From Pradoshia sp. D12 (GTDB lineage: Bacteria > Bacillota > Bacilli > Bacillales > Pradoshiaceae): 64,000 nt of DNA. Shown piece after piece: positions 48,404-58,891 of the stretch. Position 1 is the stretch's first letter, and each line of letters begins with the position of its first letter. Position numbers and translations under genes: made by a program. The notes beneath the pieces are model-generated. The model worked only from the letters and a program-made list of their open reading frames with translations. It was not told where the DNA came from and ran no database searches. The stretch lies in the NCBI RefSeq assembly GCF_008935075.1, contig NZ_CP044545.1, positions 2,793,587 to 2,857,586 on the forward strand, read 5' to 3'.

Positions 48404-48474
48404 GCCTTTTCGCTCCTTCCGGCAAACAGATGATAACCAGGCTGTTTGACTTCCTGTTTACTTCATCCTTGGAA

Positions 48475-49371
48475 TTATTCTTTATTTTCTAGCTCTAACA
48501 TTGGAATGTATCCCATTTTCGTAACGGTTTCGGCAAACTCATCACTCCTAATGAAATCCATATAACCTTTAACAGCTCCGCCTATTTCGCCTTTCGTTAC
48601 CATATATTCATAGGACCAAAAAGAGTAGCTGCCATTTACCACATTCTCAATTGTGGGTTCAGCCCCATTAATAGTTACCGGTTTTAAGGATGAGCCTTTC
48701 CCCTCAGCGAGGTAGCTCATAGCCAGATAACTAATAGAACCAGGTGTGGAATTAATCGAGTTTTCTACAGCACCGTTAGAATCCTGAGTTGTTCCAACCC
48801 CTGTATTCATGCTGACATCCTTCATGATTGTTTTTTCAAAGGCATATCGGGTACCTGATGATTCTGGTCTGTTCACGACATTTATTTCTGAATCAGCTCC
48901 GCCAACCTCTTTCCAGTTTTTAATTTTTCCGGAGAAGATTCCTTGGATTTGTTCAATTGTTAAATTATCTACATTGGCATCATCATTCACCACTATGCCA
49001 AACGCAATACCGGCTACTTTATAATCGACCAGTTCTTCTGCTAATTTCTCATCTTCAATTTTATCTGCTGAAGGTAGATCAGAGTTTCCGATATTGACTG
49101 CACCACTCGCCACTTGATTTATACCTGTTCCGCTTCCACCGCCTTGAACAGTAACCGATACATTTGGATTTTTCGCCATAAATTCAGTTGCTGCTTCATC
49201 TGCCAATGGTAGTAAAGCTGTAGAACCAGCTGCATTTATGATTCCTGTGTATCCTTCTTCTTCAGAGCCGCTTCCCGCCTTTGCTCCTCCTCCATTATTA
49301 CTGGTACAAGCTGCCAGCAATCCGATTATAAGTATCAAAGTAATCATAAATGCTGTTTTCCTTCTACGCAT
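48475..49371 (-). CDS. pstS: Phosphate-binding lipoprotein PstS
   Basis: 298 residues. A lipoprotein signal (MRRRKTAFMITLILIIGLLA, cleavage before Cys in LLAAC) is followed by NAAGSTALLPL, VQGGGSGTGI and RPESSGTRYAFEKTI, which bind phosphate in this family. ATG 49371 lies seven bases after GGAGG. First gene of the operon, behind a PhoP-type promoter. Confidence 0.95.
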   Translation of the reverse strand: MRRRKTAFMITLILIIGLLAACTSNNGGGAKAGSGSEEEGYTGIINAAGSTALLPLADEAATEFMAKNPNVSVTVQGGGSGTGINQVASGAVNIGNSDLPSADKIEDEKLAEELVDYKVAGIAFGIVVNDDANVDNLTIEQIQGIFSGKIKNWKEVGGADSEINVVNRPESSGTRYAFEKTIMKDVSMNTGVGTTQDSNGAVENSINSTPGSISYLAMSYLAEGKGSSLKPVTINGAEPTIENVVNGSYSFWSYEYMVTKGEIGGAVKGYMDFIRSDEFAETVTKMGYIPMLELENKE

Positions 49372-49434
49372 TTCCAATCCTCCCATATACTTTGGCTATT
49401 TATTTGTAATTTTTAATTTTCACCCTTTACATTT

Positions 49435-49491
49435 TCTATAGTAAAGATAAAGTTTAAATACTGTGTTAAAGAATTGTAAACGTAGTGTAAA
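49435..49491 (-). promoter_or_regulatory. PhoP-controlled promoter of the pst operon
   Basis: Read on the minus strand: TTTACA, five bases, TTTACA, five bases, TTAACA, five bases, TTTAAA (49491 down to 49453), that is four hexamers with an exact 11-bp period. Twelve bases further is TATAGA (49440-49435), a fair -10. This is the direct-repeat PhoP site of phosphate-starvation promoters in Bacillus. Confidence 0.92.
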
Positions 49492-49600
49492 AAATCAAAA
49501 GTTTATTGTAAAGATGACTGCAAAATCCTAGAAACCGCACTATTTATTTGTAATAATAATCCAAAAGAATGATACTTACCTAAATTATGCTGGCAGTAAA

Positions 49601-49634
49601 TAAAAAAGGTCTGCCCCATAAATCAAGGCAGACC
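49601..49634 (-). terminator. Terminator after pbpA
   Basis: GGTCTGCC (49608-49615) pairs with GGCAGACC (49627-49634), and the minus-strand product ends in TTTTTTA. Confidence 0.88.
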
Positions 49635-49652
49635 CAATTTTCTATTAATCTT

Positions 49653-51746
49653 TTATTTTTGTTTAGCTCGTTCTTCTTTTAATTCATAATATTTTTCATA
49701 AACTTCTTTTGCGATTTCGAGGTTCATTTTATGTCCTGACGAATTTTGGTAAGCCCATGGTACTACTACACTCATGGCAATTTCCGGGTTATCGGCAGGA
49801 GCATAGGTAACAAAGGTTATATTATAGGTTTCTGGCTGTACAGTACCCTTTTCCCATTTAGGTCCATCATAAAAGGCTTCCGCTGTACCTGTTTTACCTG
49901 CTGGTTTATAGTCAGCATTTCCAAAATAAGAGTAGGCGGTTCCTCCGGTGGATTGGGTAACTTGTCTAAATCCTTCCTGGACACGTTCAATCCATTCAGT
50001 TTTCATTGGAAGAGTATTCATCACTTCTGTTTTAACCTCTTTAATAACCGGTCCAAGCGTATTATCTTCATCATCATCCACTGGCTCACGGACTTGTTTT
50101 AAAACATGCGGTTTTATACGGTTACCTCCATTTGCAATGGTAGAAACATATTGAGCCAACTGCAATGGAGTATACGTATCGTATTGGCCAATGGAAAAGT
50201 CCATTAATAATCCGGCACCCTGCGAGGATCCTTTATAGCCGATTTGTTCACCAGGTAAGTCTATACCTGTTTTAACACCTAAGCCAAATTGACTGTAATA
50301 ATTCCTCATTGTGCTGAATGCTGAGTTATTAACTTTCAGAGAGCCTCCCGGAACATAGTTTCCTTTACCAAGAGCAATCGCTGTTTTAAACATGTAGACA
50401 TTGGAGGATACTTTCAGTGCTTCAATGTCACTAATATTCCCAAAATTCTTCCATGATTTTTTAATTGGCGTGGCTTTAATCTTCATTGGTCCATCATAAA
50501 TGACTTGTCCAGGTTTTATTGCACCGGTCTGGTATCCCGTTAAAATAGTTGCTCCTTTAACTGAAGAGCCCATGGCATAGGATGAAGTAAAAGTTCCCAA
50601 TGCCATATCATTCATTTGCATTTTTCCATTATCATCGGCTGCATATTGTTTACCAGCCAGAGTTAGGAGTTCACCAGTATTAGGATTCGTTACAACAACA
50701 AAAGCACGATCGAGATATTTTGTATTCCCGCTTGCTTTCTTTTCCTTCAATTGCTTTTCAATAATTTCTTCTGTGGCTATTTGAAGATCCATATCAACTG
50801 TTAATACAAGATCCTTACCTCTTTGTCCTTCAGAAATAACCTCCGTGCTGACAATATCGCCGGATGTATTAGTTACATTTCTAATTTTCTCCTGTTGACC
50901 GCGTAATAAATCTTCATATTGCTGTTCTAAGTAGGAGGTTCCAACTCTATCATTTCGACTGTAGCCCCGAGCTAAATAATAACTTGTTTTATCAGAGGGC
51001 AATCCTTCGCTGGCACTTGATACTTTACCTAAAACAGATTTAAGCGTATCGCCATACGCATATTTACGTTCCCAATCTGTTGTTGTATCAACGCCTGGAA
51101 GAGATTCAATCTGCTCATTAACTCTCGCTACCTCTTCATATGTCGTTCCTTTATTTTTCACAATTTGCGGAGTTAAATAGTAACCGGCAATAAACTTGCT
51201 ATAGATCGCCAGCACTTCCAACTCACTTTGACTGTAATCTATTTCTTTTTCAGTAATTCGCTCAAGCTGTAATTTGTATATATCATCATCTGTCAGCTTT
51301 CCATCACTTAATTGCTGATATTCTTTTTCTGTTACTTTCTTTTTAGCAGCTTCTGGGTTATTTAAAATCCAAAAGTCTTTCATATCCCTTTCACGAACTT
51401 TATCAGTATCAACCTCAATTAGCTTGGAAAGTTTTTCAGCAGTTTCAAGCATCTCTTTGCTTGAGGTTTTTTGTGTACGTGTGTAAGTTATCGCATATAA
51501 AGGTTGATTATCAACGATGATTTTTCCATTTCGATCATATATTTTTCCCCTCGGCACAGAATTGCTCACAGTTACATCCTCTGTCCGCTCTATTTCACGC
51601 TTATAGTCATCTCCATATACAATCTGAACAATTCCTAAACGGAGTATTAATGCAGAAAACATTACAAATACTGCAAAAAACAGTAGATTCAGGCGAACAG
51701 GTACATGTTTTTTCTTTTTCTTTTTTCTGACTTTCACTGTCCCCAT
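49653..51746 (-). CDS. pbpA: Penicillin-binding protein 2A (transpeptidase)
   Basis: 697-residue class B PBP for rod-shape peptidoglycan synthesis. A basic N-terminus and one membrane helix (LNLLFFAVFVMFSALILRLG) are followed by the PBP dimerisation domain and the transpeptidase with SSVKG (active-site SxxK), VSSNVYM (SxN) and AGKTGTAE (KTG). The same gene sits between pst and yqgE in B. subtilis. Confidence 0.94.
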   Translation of the reverse strand: MGTVKVRKKKKKKHVPVRLNLLFFAVFVMFSALILRLGIVQIVYGDDYKREIERTEDVTVSNSVPRGKIYDRNGKIIVDNQPLYAITYTRTQKTSSKEMLETAEKLSKLIEVDTDKVRERDMKDFWILNNPEAAKKKVTEKEYQQLSDGKLTDDDIYKLQLERITEKEIDYSQSELEVLAIYSKFIAGYYLTPQIVKNKGTTYEEVARVNEQIESLPGVDTTTDWERKYAYGDTLKSVLGKVSSASEGLPSDKTSYYLARGYSRNDRVGTSYLEQQYEDLLRGQQEKIRNVTNTSGDIVSTEVISEGQRGKDLVLTVDMDLQIATEEIIEKQLKEKKASGNTKYLDRAFVVVTNPNTGELLTLAGKQYAADDNGKMQMNDMALGTFTSSYAMGSSVKGATILTGYQTGAIKPGQVIYDGPMKIKATPIKKSWKNFGNISDIEALKVSSNVYMFKTAIALGKGNYVPGGSLKVNNSAFSTMRNYYSQFGLGVKTGIDLPGEQIGYKGSSQGAGLLMDFSIGQYDTYTPLQLAQYVSTIANGGNRIKPHVLKQVREPVDDDEDNTLGPVIKEVKTEVMNTLPMKTEWIERVQEGFRQVTQSTGGTAYSYFGNADYKPAGKTGTAEAFYDGPKWEKGTVQPETYNITFVTYAPADNPEIAMSVVVPWAYQNSSGHKMNLEIAKEVYEKYYELKEERAKQK

Positions 51747-51830
51747 CCCTTCTAATACACATTTCTTATCATTTTATTATCAATTTTTAAAGATTAACAG
51801 AAGTAAAAGATTCCAGCAACTTTTAGTTTC

Positions 51831-53039
51831 TTACATCTTGATGTCTTTTACAAAATAATAAACAAACAGATGTCCGGACCCTAATAATAATAGCAATATT
51901 TTGATGCCGGTACTCTCCGGCAAAATTTTAATGAACAATATAAACATAAGAATCGATGCGGCTCTTCCCATATTTAAAAATAATTCCCGGATTACCACAT
52001 ATTCGATACGATGTTCCCCCGCTTCCCAGGATCGTCCTATTACATCATACGTGACAGACATATAGGGGACAAGCAATAAGGGATAAGCTACTGCAAGAAT
52101 AGACGCATATGTAAGCAGTTTAGTGAATGACACTTGATATATCAGAAAAAAGATTGAACCATAAAGGAAAATGGCCCCCACCAGCATCGACCATTTTCGG
52201 TAACGAACCTTTATATATCTGCTGACTAAAAAATAAGCAATAAATGATACTCCTGAACTAATTAATCCATATGTACCTAAAGCCATTTCGCTACCCGTTT
52301 CGACAAATACAAAAACGGAAACAACAAAGAGAAACGTCCCTTCCCTTAGCCCCTGCGAAAAATTAGCATACGTAATTCTTCTCCAATCTTTATTATTTTT
52401 TCTTTCATCAAGAATACGCTTCAGCATATACTTCCCATTAGCTGCTCTGCTTTTTAATAAGAAACTGACAAGTACTGCCACGATAAACAAACACAGGGAA
52501 ACTCCAAAAATGAACAGATAACCATTGTTATCAGTCAAAACCGTAATAATATATCCCGCAAAAAAAGGACCAATCATTCCGCCGATAGACCCAGTTATCC
52601 CTTGGAGCCCATTAAATGTATCTCTAGTTTCAGGTTCGGTAATTTCGAATGTCATGAGATTATATGCAAGCCAATAGAATCCATATCCTATTCCAAGTAA
52701 ACCACCAATCAGAACAAGATAAAGGTGAGAGGTAGAACTGAATGTCAGGACCGCTATATAAAATGCAGCTAAAAACAAGATTCCAATCCTCAGTACAATA
52801 ATACGATCTATGCGTTTAGCCAATTTCCCAGCTAAAATAAAGGTAACTCCCTGTAGGATTACAACGGACAGATTATAAATCCCCAGATTGATCAATGCCT
52901 CAGACTGTTTCCATAAATAGATATTGACAAAAGTATTGGAAAGAGCCGTACTCAATGAATAAAGTGCTCCAATTAACAAAAGGATATAAAGTTCTTTATT
53001 TGTTTTTATTTTATTGACAAATTGATTATCCATTTTCAT
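51831..53039 (-). CDS. yqgE: Major facilitator superfamily transporter YqgE
   Basis: 402 residues with about 12 membrane helices. LGIGYGFYWLAYNLMTFEIT and GGMIGPFFAGYII are typical MFS segments. Substrate unknown. AGGGGAG lies five bases before the ATG. The position between pbpA and sodA matches B. subtilis yqgE. Confidence 0.88.
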   Translation of the reverse strand: MKMDNQFVNKIKTNKELYILLLIGALYSLSTALSNTFVNIYLWKQSEALINLGIYNLSVVILQGVTFILAGKLAKRIDRIIVLRIGILFLAAFYIAVLTFSSTSHLYLVLIGGLLGIGYGFYWLAYNLMTFEITEPETRDTFNGLQGITGSIGGMIGPFFAGYIITVLTDNNGYLFIFGVSLCLFIVAVLVSFLLKSRAANGKYMLKRILDERKNNKDWRRITYANFSQGLREGTFLFVVSVFVFVETGSEMALGTYGLISSGVSFIAYFLVSRYIKVRYRKWSMLVGAIFLYGSIFFLIYQVSFTKLLTYASILAVAYPLLLVPYMSVTYDVIGRSWEAGEHRIEYVVIRELFLNMGRAASILMFILFIKILPESTGIKILLLLLGSGHLFVYYFVKDIKM

Positions 53040-53143
53040 AAAAACTCCCCTTCACTTCCGGTTAGTTTTCCTGTAGATAATCCTCTTATGTAGAATTAAA
53101 TCATTTGGTATTTGTTAACAGCACAATCCTTTATTTTTTGCAC

Positions 53144-53183
53144 AAAAAAAGATACAGGAAACGAATCGGATTCATTTCCTGTA
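53144..53183 (-). terminator. Terminator after sodA
   Basis: TACAGGAAACGAATC (53153-53167) pairs with GATTCATTTCCTGTA (53169-53183) with one mismatch; the minus-strand product ends in TTTTTTT. Confidence 0.85.
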
Positions 53184-53201
53184 CCCACACTTATTATACG
53201 A

Positions 53202-53810
53202 TTATTTTGCTGCTGCGTAGCGCTTAGAAACTTCATCCCAATTTACAACATTCCAGAAAGAATTAATGTATTCAGGACGACGGTTTTGGTAGTTTAAGTA
53301 GTATGCATGCTCCCAAACATCAAGACCTAGGATTGGTGTTTTACCTTCCATTAATGGAGAATCCTGATTAGCAGTGCTGGAAAGTTCTAACTCACCATCT
53401 TTAACAGTAAGCCAAGCCCAACCGGAACCAAAACGAGTTGTAGCAGCTTTCGCAAACTCTTCTTTAAAGTTTTCAAAGCTTCCAAATTTAGCTGTTAGTG
53501 CATCAGCTAATTCACCTTCTGGTTGTCCGCCCCCATTAGGAGATAGAATATTCCAGAATAATGTGTGGTTAGCATGTCCACCGCCATTGTTTCTAACAGC
53601 AGTACGAATGCTTTCAGGTACAGAGTCGATGTCAGCTAAAAGATCTTCCAAGCTTTTTGCTGCCAATGTTTCCTGTCCTTCTAAAGCATTGTTTAAGTTA
53701 GTCACATACGTGTTATGATGTTTTGTGTGATGAATATTCATTGTTTCTTTGTCGATATGAGGCTCCAACGCATCATACTCATACGGTAATTGTGGTAAAG
53801 AATAAGTCAT
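53202..53810 (-). CDS. sodA: Superoxide dismutase (Mn type)
   Basis: 202 residues. Metal ligands are His27 (IHHTKHH), His in [10 protein letters not shown], and Asp and His in [18 protein letters not shown] and the QDSPLMEG region favour the manganese type. It removes superoxide in the cytoplasm. AGGAGGAGAG precedes the ATG. The leader contains a 7-bp inverted repeat (ACTTTCG / CGAAAGT, 53844-53882), role unknown. Confidence 0.95.
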   Translation of the reverse strand: MTYSLPQLPYEYDALEPHIDKETMNIHHTKHHNTYVTNLNNALEGQETLAAKSLEDLLADIDSVPESIRTAVRNNGGGHANHTLFWNILSPNGGGQPEGELADALTAKFGSFENFKEEFAKAATTRFGSGWAWLTVKDGELELSSTANQDSPLMEGKTPILGLDVWEHAYYLNYQNRRPEYINSFWNVVNWDEVSKRYAAAK

Positions 53811-53934
53811 AATTCTCTCCTCCTAATAATTGTAAGAATAAGTACTTTCGGGCAATTCTGTAAGTTCGTGTGTTACGAAAGTCTTTATCTTTAGATTAGC
53901 AATTGAAACCGTTTATTTCAACCTTTATGCCTTA

Positions 53935-54417
53935 TCAAAGCACTCGGATAAAGAAATACACAATCATAATGGTCTGAATGATAAATTTGGTTATCACACT
54001 GCCGACAAATCCAACGACAGAACCCATACCAATTTTCACTGCATTTTTTAGCGACTGTTTATGTACCAACAATTCAGCTATGACTGCACCTAAAAACGGC
54101 CCCAGTATAATACCAAGAAAAGGAATAACAAACGGTCCAATCAGCAATCCTATCGTACTACCCCAAACACCTGCTTTTGAACCCCCAAATTTCTTAACAC
54201 CAAAAAGATTAACCAAATAATCTGCACCAAACAAAAGTAAAACAAACATTCCCTGTACAATCCAAAAAAACCACGAAAACGGTTCAAATGAAAAGAATAC
54301 CCCATATAAAAGCATTCCACCTACTATAAATAGAACGCTTGGAATAATAGGATATATCAATCCTACAAACCCAATAATAAATACCAGCCAAATAATAAGC
54401 CAATTCATCCAATCCAT
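53935..54417 (-). CDS. yqgC: DUF456 family membrane protein YqgC
   Basis: 160 residues with about five membrane helices and glycine/proline-rich loops ([38 protein letters not shown]), the DUF456 pattern. I use ATG 54417 after GAGGAG; the frame is open to 54456. Function unknown. Confidence 0.88.
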   Translation of the reverse strand: MDWMNWLIIWLVFIIGFVGLIYPIIPSVLFIVGGMLLYGVFFSFEPFSWFFWIVQGMFVLLLFGADYLVNLFGVKKFGGSKAGVWGSTIGLLIGPFVIPFLGIILGPFLGAVIAELLVHKQSLKNAVKIGMGSVVGFVGSVITKFIIQTIMIVYFFIRVL

Positions 54418-54562
54418 CTTCGACACTCCTCTCAAATACCCTAATTCAATACACACTTAACACTTTTTCGATTTGTTTCGCTATAATAAGCAGAACTTTC
54501 TTGTCTTATCGACATAAGCCAGATAGAATAAAGAATGAATTTAAAAAAAGGTGTTGTAGCCC

Positions 54563-55354
54563 ATGAATATATTCTCACAATTTATTAAAAGTCTATACTC
54601 GCCAAAGCATATTGCGTCCTTTCGCTTTCAGGGTATAGGGAAAGCCATCCTCTATGCTTTTTTATTATCTCTAATAACTATTTTACCATCATCGATCTAT
54701 CTTACAAATGCAATCCTAGATGGGGCAGATCATATGGCAAAAACATTAACAACAGATTTTCCTGAATTTGAAATTAAAGATGGCAGACTTCATTCAGATG
54801 AATCATTACCTGTCATTATTAATGATGATGTAGCTACGTTCCATTTTGACAGCACCGGTAGTTTGAATGCAAATGATATCACCAGCCCTACCGGAGTAGA
54901 CTTTGGAATTCTACAGGATGAATTTGTCATTGCTGCAGACGGGGAATCACAAACAATTCCTTATTCTATGATACCCGGTCTTGAATTAACCAATGAAAAG
55001 GCCAGCGATTATATTAAATCTGCAAAAACATCTTTATACATAATAATCGGTCTATGTATGTTAGTCATGTATCTATTTACAACAGCAATATTCTTCTTGG
55101 AGATTACACTTCTAGCCTACCTTACCGGCTTATTTGTAACTTCCATGAACAGAAAAGCTACTTTTGGACAGCAGTGGAGGATAGCCACTTACAGCTTTAC
55201 ATTAGCCGTAACGTTCTTTACGTTTATGAATTTTATTCAGGTTCCTGTAATAGGTGATGTTTATGTCAAATGGTTTATTACACTAATGATGATCTACCTG
55301 ACTATTAAAGAAATGCCTATTCCAAAAAGTAAACAAAAGACCATACAATCATAA
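54563..55354 (+). CDS. yqgB: DUF1189 family membrane protein YqgB
   Basis: 263 residues. An N-terminal amphipathic part and helix, an exported domain (residues 50-150), then four membrane helices. The N-terminus FIKSLYSPKHIASFRFQGIG is typical of DUF1189. AAAGGTG precedes the ATG. Function unknown. Confidence 0.87.
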   Translation: MNIFSQFIKSLYSPKHIASFRFQGIGKAILYAFLLSLITILPSSIYLTNAILDGADHMAKTLTTDFPEFEIKDGRLHSDESLPVIINDDVATFHFDSTGSLNANDITSPTGVDFGILQDEFVIAADGESQTIPYSMIPGLELTNEKASDYIKSAKTSLYIIIGLCMLVMYLFTTAIFFLEITLLAYLTGLFVTSMNRKATFGQQWRIATYSFTLAVTFFTFMNFIQVPVIGDVYVKWFITLMMIYLTIKEMPIPKSKQKTIQS

Positions 55355-55361
55355 AGTGTAG

Positions 55362-55390
55362 CCCTTCCGAATTTCTGCGGAAGGGTTTAT
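55362..55390 (+). terminator. Terminator after yqgB
   Basis: CCCTTCCG (55362-55369) and CGGAAGGG (55378-55385) followed by TTTATCTTT. Confidence 0.8.
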
Positions 55391-55550
55391 CTTTAGCCTC
55401 TAGTATTAAATGCGGGTCATCCAGGTCAACATTTCCTCTATTCCTCTATTCTATCTAAACGTTAGCTCTAAAAAAATCCTTCAAAATCAATTCTATTATC
55501 TCTACTAACTTCATATACTCTAGTAAAAGATGGAGGGAGTGCTAAAAGAG

Positions 55551-55844
55551 ATGAAAAGAATAATCCTGTTTATCGGCTTTTGTATAGTAGCTTACTCGAT
55601 ATATTTTGATATAAGTGTAGGCACCCTTCCTGCCTACTCCTCCGAGAATATGGATAAAATGAATGAAAACTACTATAATATAAAAGTAGAGCCGGGAGAT
55701 ACCGTTCTTTCTATAATAGAGAAAAATGAAGGTACTATCCCAGTACCGATTGATCAAATGATTGAAGACTTTTCTTTATTAAATAACGGAATGAAACCGG
55801 AAGAAATAGAAATCGGACAAACTTACCGATTTAAAAATTACTAA
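55551..55844 (+). CDS. yqfZ: LysM-like exported protein YqfZ
   Basis: 97 residues. A signal or anchor helix (MKRIILFIGFCIVAYSIYF), then a LysM-like domain: YYNIKVEPGDTVLSIIEKNEG ... SLLNNGMKPEEIEIGQTYRF. It sits directly upstream of ispG as yqfZ does in B. subtilis. GGAGGGAG precedes ATG 55551; the ATG at 55530 overlaps that site. It probably binds the cell wall. Confidence 0.85.
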   Translation: MKRIILFIGFCIVAYSIYFDISVGTLPAYSSENMDKMNENYYNIKVEPGDTVLSIIEKNEGTIPVPIDQMIEDFSLLNNGMKPEEIEIGQTYRFKNY

Positions 55845-55958
55845 AGCCAATTCATAATCAACTTTATTGTTATTTTAGCTAAAACGCTGATACAATAATT
55901 TAGAAGATAATATATTTATTGGTATTGAGGCAAACAGCCTAAAAGGAGAGAATGACCA

Positions 55959-57074
55959 GTGAGTGAACTAATACATCGTACAAAAACCCGCCCCGTAAAA
56001 GTGGGACCACTGACTATCGGTGGCAACGATGAAGTTATAATACAAAGTATGACGACAACGAAGACACATGATGTAGAAGCAACAGTCGCGGAAATAAATC
56101 GTTTAGAAGAAGCTGGCTGCCAAATTGTACGTGTAGCTTGTCCTGATGAACGGGCTGCTCATGCAATTTCTGAAATTAAAAAACGTATTAATATACCTTT
56201 AGTAGTTGATATTCACTTTGACTATCGTCTGGCTTTAATCGCGATTGAAGGCGGAGCTGATAAAATCCGTATTAACCCGGGCAATATCGGCAGACGCGAA
56301 AAAGTGGAAGCTGTTGTAAAAGCAGCTAAAGCGAAAGGGATTCCAATTCGTATCGGGGTCAACGCAGGATCTTTAGAACGTAAAATCCTTGAAAAATACG
56401 GTTACCCAACTGCAGACGGTATGGTTGAGAGTGCTTTACATCATATAAAAATTCTAGAAGACTTAGACTTCCATGACATCATTGTATCAATGAAAGCATC
56501 TGATGTACGCTTGGCAATTGAAGCCTATGAAAAGGCAGCACAGGCCTTTGATTATCCACTTCACCTTGGAATCACAGAATCCGGCACGTTATTTTCAGGA
56601 ACGATTAAGAGTTCTGCCGGTATTGGTGCCTTATTAAGTAAAGGTATTGGGAATACTTTGCGCATTTCTTTAAGTGCTGATCCGGTTGAAGAAGTCAAAG
56701 TAGCCAGAGAGCTGTTAAAAGTATTTGGTCTATCAGCCAATTCAGCTACCTTAATATCATGTCCGACATGCGGACGTATAGAGATTGATTTAATTTCCAT
56801 TGCTAACGAAGTGGATGAATATATTCAAAAAATTAAAGCTCCAATTAAAGTGGCAGTATTAGGATGTGCCGTTAACGGACCTGGCGAAGCAAGAGAAGCA
56901 GATATCGGCATTGCTGGTGCTCGCGGAGAAGGTCTATTGTTCCGCAAGGGTAAAATCGTTCGTAAAGTGCCAGAAGAAATAATGGTTGAGGAACTAAAAA
57001 AAGAAATCGATATTCTTGCTGAAGAGTATTACGAAAAACAAAGAATTGAAAAAGAAAAAGCAAGCCTGTCTTAA
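55959..57074 (+). CDS. ispG: 4-hydroxy-3-methylbut-2-en-1-yl diphosphate synthase
   Basis: Iron-sulfur enzyme of the MEP isoprenoid pathway. 371 residues with an N-terminal TIM barrel ([35 protein letters not shown]) and a C-terminal 4Fe-4S domain with [11 protein letters not shown] and [13 protein letters not shown] start eight bases after AAGGAGAG. Single-gene unit closed by a very strong terminator. Confidence 0.95.
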   Translation: MSELIHRTKTRPVKVGPLTIGGNDEVIIQSMTTTKTHDVEATVAEINRLEEAGCQIVRVACPDERAAHAISEIKKRINIPLVVDIHFDYRLALIAIEGGADKIRINPGNIGRREKVEAVVKAAKAKGIPIRIGVNAGSLERKILEKYGYPTADGMVESALHHIKILEDLDFHDIIVSMKASDVRLAIEAYEKAAQAFDYPLHLGITESGTLFSGTIKSSAGIGALLSKGIGNTLRISLSADPVEEVKVARELLKVFGLSANSATLISCPTCGRIEIDLISIANEVDEYIQKIKAPIKVAVLGCAVNGPGEAREADIGIAGARGEGLLFRKGKIVRKVPEEIMVEELKKEIDILAEEYYEKQRIEKEKASLS

Positions 57075-57160
57075 ATTAAGCAGAAGAAATTCAGGTTCGA
57101 ACCAGAGACTTTAAATTAATTAAAGGTATGAGAATTTATTCTTTTGCCTAGTATATGTAA

Positions 57161-57206
57161 ACAAAGAACTTCAAAATAATAATTATTTTGAAGTTCTTTG
57201 TTTTAT
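57161..57206. terminator. Very strong terminator between ispG and yqfX
   Basis: A 20-bp perfect stem (57161-57180 with 57182-57201) rich in A/T with GAACTTC in the middle, followed by TTTTATAT. It also faces the yqfX end on the other strand. Confidence 0.88.
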
Positions 57207-57299
57207 ATCTGTTATTTATGATTGGAGGGATTGGATAAAAATCCAATCCCTAAACTATTTGAGATTTGAAAGCCCATAAACGATAGCAGGCCTACTGTA

Positions 57300-57671
57300 T
57301 TAGAAAAAGGGATATACCAAAAGACCAGCAACAACAGAAAATACACCAATTACTATTGCTGCTATCCCCATCATACGCGATTCAGTTTTCATCGCAAAAA
57401 TCCCTGCGACAATGCCAATTGTTCCAAAAATCACCGGCATAAAAAATAGAGAGGCAATTGACAAGGCTAACGCCACTATACCAAAGCTGCTAGCTTTAGA
57501 AGTGGTCTTATTATTATTTCCTGTTTGACTATGACGTCTGTATTCAGCAGAATCCATAAATTCTGCTCCGGTCTCCTCATGATAATTTAGCTTTTGACAC
57601 ACGACTTCATTTTTAAATTTATCTCTTTTATTTCTTGCATTCCAATGTCTTTTTGAGGCTGACAATAGCAT
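57300..57671 (-). CDS. yqfX: Membrane protein YqfX, DUF4190-like
   Basis: The clear part is the last 65 residues: two membrane helices with alanine and glycine (FGIVALALSIASLFFMPVIF, GIVAGIFAM, GIAAIVIGVFSVVAGLLVY). The start is uncertain. ATG 57671 follows AAGGTAGGG and gives 123 residues; ATG 57557 follows GGAG and gives 85. The position between ispG and yqfW fits yqfX. Function unknown. Confidence 0.78.
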   Translation of the reverse strand: MLLSASKRHWNARNKRDKFKNEVVCQKLNYHEETGAEFMDSAEYRRHSQTGNNNKTTSKASSFGIVALALSIASLFFMPVIFGTIGIVAGIFAMKTESRMMGIAAIVIGVFSVVAGLLVYPFF

Positions 57672-57824
57672 TCCCTACCTTCCTTTATTGAAGCCTTCCT
57701 AGTTTGCTCCATAAAAGGCTTACTCATAAGCAGAGATTGTTGCATGAATCTACAAAATTTAGAAAAGCAATTTGTCGCATTTTGATGTAAACTACATACA
57801 AACATATTTTGGAGGAAATGCTTC

Positions 57825-58403
57825 ATGTCAAAACCTAAACGTTTTGGAATAGATATTGATGGTACCATCACTACACAGGATTCCATGCTTCCTTATATCA
57901 ACAAAGCCTTTCGCTTACAATTAACATTAGAGGATATTAACCAATATGAATTTTATCCGTTTGTAAATGTTCCAGAGCATGAATTTGATCTTTGGTTTCA
58001 AAAACACGAACCCATCATCTATTCTGAATCACCTATGGCAAAGGATGCCAAACGAGTTTTACAGGAATGGAAAGAAATATATGAACTGTTTTTCATCAGT
58101 GCCAGAAATCAAACTTTATTGCCGGTTACAAAGGAGTGGTTCAGTAAAAACGATTTACTGTATCACCACATCGAATTAATCGGTACGCATAATAAAATTT
58201 CAACGGTTAAAAAACACGAAATCGATCTTTTCTTTGAGGATAAGCACGATAACGCTGTTGCAATTGCTGAAGAATGTGAAATTCCAGTCATCTTATTTGA
58301 CGCACCTTATAATCGAATGGCTATCCCAAACAATGTGATCAGGGTGGAAAATTGGGCAGAAGCCTATCAGTGGGTAAACCATTGGACTAAGGAAAATCGG
58401 TAA
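57825..58403 (+). CDS. yqfW: HAD-type putative nucleotidase YqfW
   Basis: 192 residues. FGIDIDGTIT at residues 7-16 is HAD motif I with the nucleophilic aspartate, FFISARN motif II, and DLFFEDKHDNA motif IV; the helical cap is short, as in the 5'-nucleotidase (NT5C) type. TTGGAGG lies seven bases before the ATG. Substrate not shown. Confidence 0.87.
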   Translation: MSKPKRFGIDIDGTITTQDSMLPYINKAFRLQLTLEDINQYEFYPFVNVPEHEFDLWFQKHEPIIYSESPMAKDAKRVLQEWKEIYELFFISARNQTLLPVTKEWFSKNDLLYHHIELIGTHNKISTVKKHEIDLFFEDKHDNAVAIAEECEIPVILFDAPYNRMAIPNNVIRVENWAEAYQWVNHWTKENR

Positions 58404-58406
58404 TAA

Positions 58407-58444
58407 AAAGGAGCCACTCTCCAATCGCAGAATGGCTCCTTTCT
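58407..58444. terminator. Terminator between yqfW and zur
   Basis: AAAGGAGCCA (58407-58416) pairs with TGGCTCCTTT (58433-58442). It serves both convergent genes and overlaps the zur stop. Confidence 0.85.
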
Positions 58445-58877
58445 AGTTACTTTGTTGTATATTCTCCTGCAAACAATCTGGACATCTTCCGTATATTTCA
58501 AATTTATGTCCTGAAATATCATATCCTTTAAAATCCTCTGTTATTTTTTCCATTGGACATAACTCTACATTACGAGTTTTTCCGCATTCCATACAAATGA
58601 AATGATGATGATGATGATTTCCAACACAAGCAAATCGGAATCTTTTTTCACCAGATAACTCAGTGGTTTCTAGAATCCCTAAGTTTGCATACAAGGATAA
58701 ATTTCGGTATATCGTGTCATAGCTCATACCTGGGTACGAACTTTTCAATTTTTCAAGGACTTCTTTGGCTGTTAAATAACGATTGCTCTTCGAAAAAAGT
58801 TCAAGCATGTCTTCACGCTTCTCAGTGTATTTGTAGCCCTTATCTTTCAAGAGTTGTATTGCTTCTTTAACATCCAT
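58443..58877 (-). CDS. zur: Zinc uptake regulator, Fur family
   Basis: 144 residues. A winged helix ([32 protein letters not shown]) precedes a metal domain with [14 protein letters not shown] and GRCPDC, giving a His-rich sensor site and a Cys4 structural zinc site. With Zn bound it should repress znuCB from the box at 60512. ATG 58877 follows GGAGG; the frame is open to 58910. It is the third gene of znuC-znuB-zur, so it represses its own operon. Confidence 0.92.
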   Translation of the reverse strand: MDVKEAIQLLKDKGYKYTEKREDMLELFSKSNRYLTAKEVLEKLKSSYPGMSYDTIYRNLSLYANLGILETTELSGEKRFRFACVGNHHHHHFICMECGKTRNVELCPMEKITEDFKGYDISGHKFEIYGRCPDCLQENIQQSN

Positions 58878-58891
58878 CTTCAGATACCTCC

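Noticed and set aside
57587-57886. 99-codon minus-strand frame overlapping yqfX and yqfW
   Set aside because: No ribosome binding site and overlaps two better supported genes.
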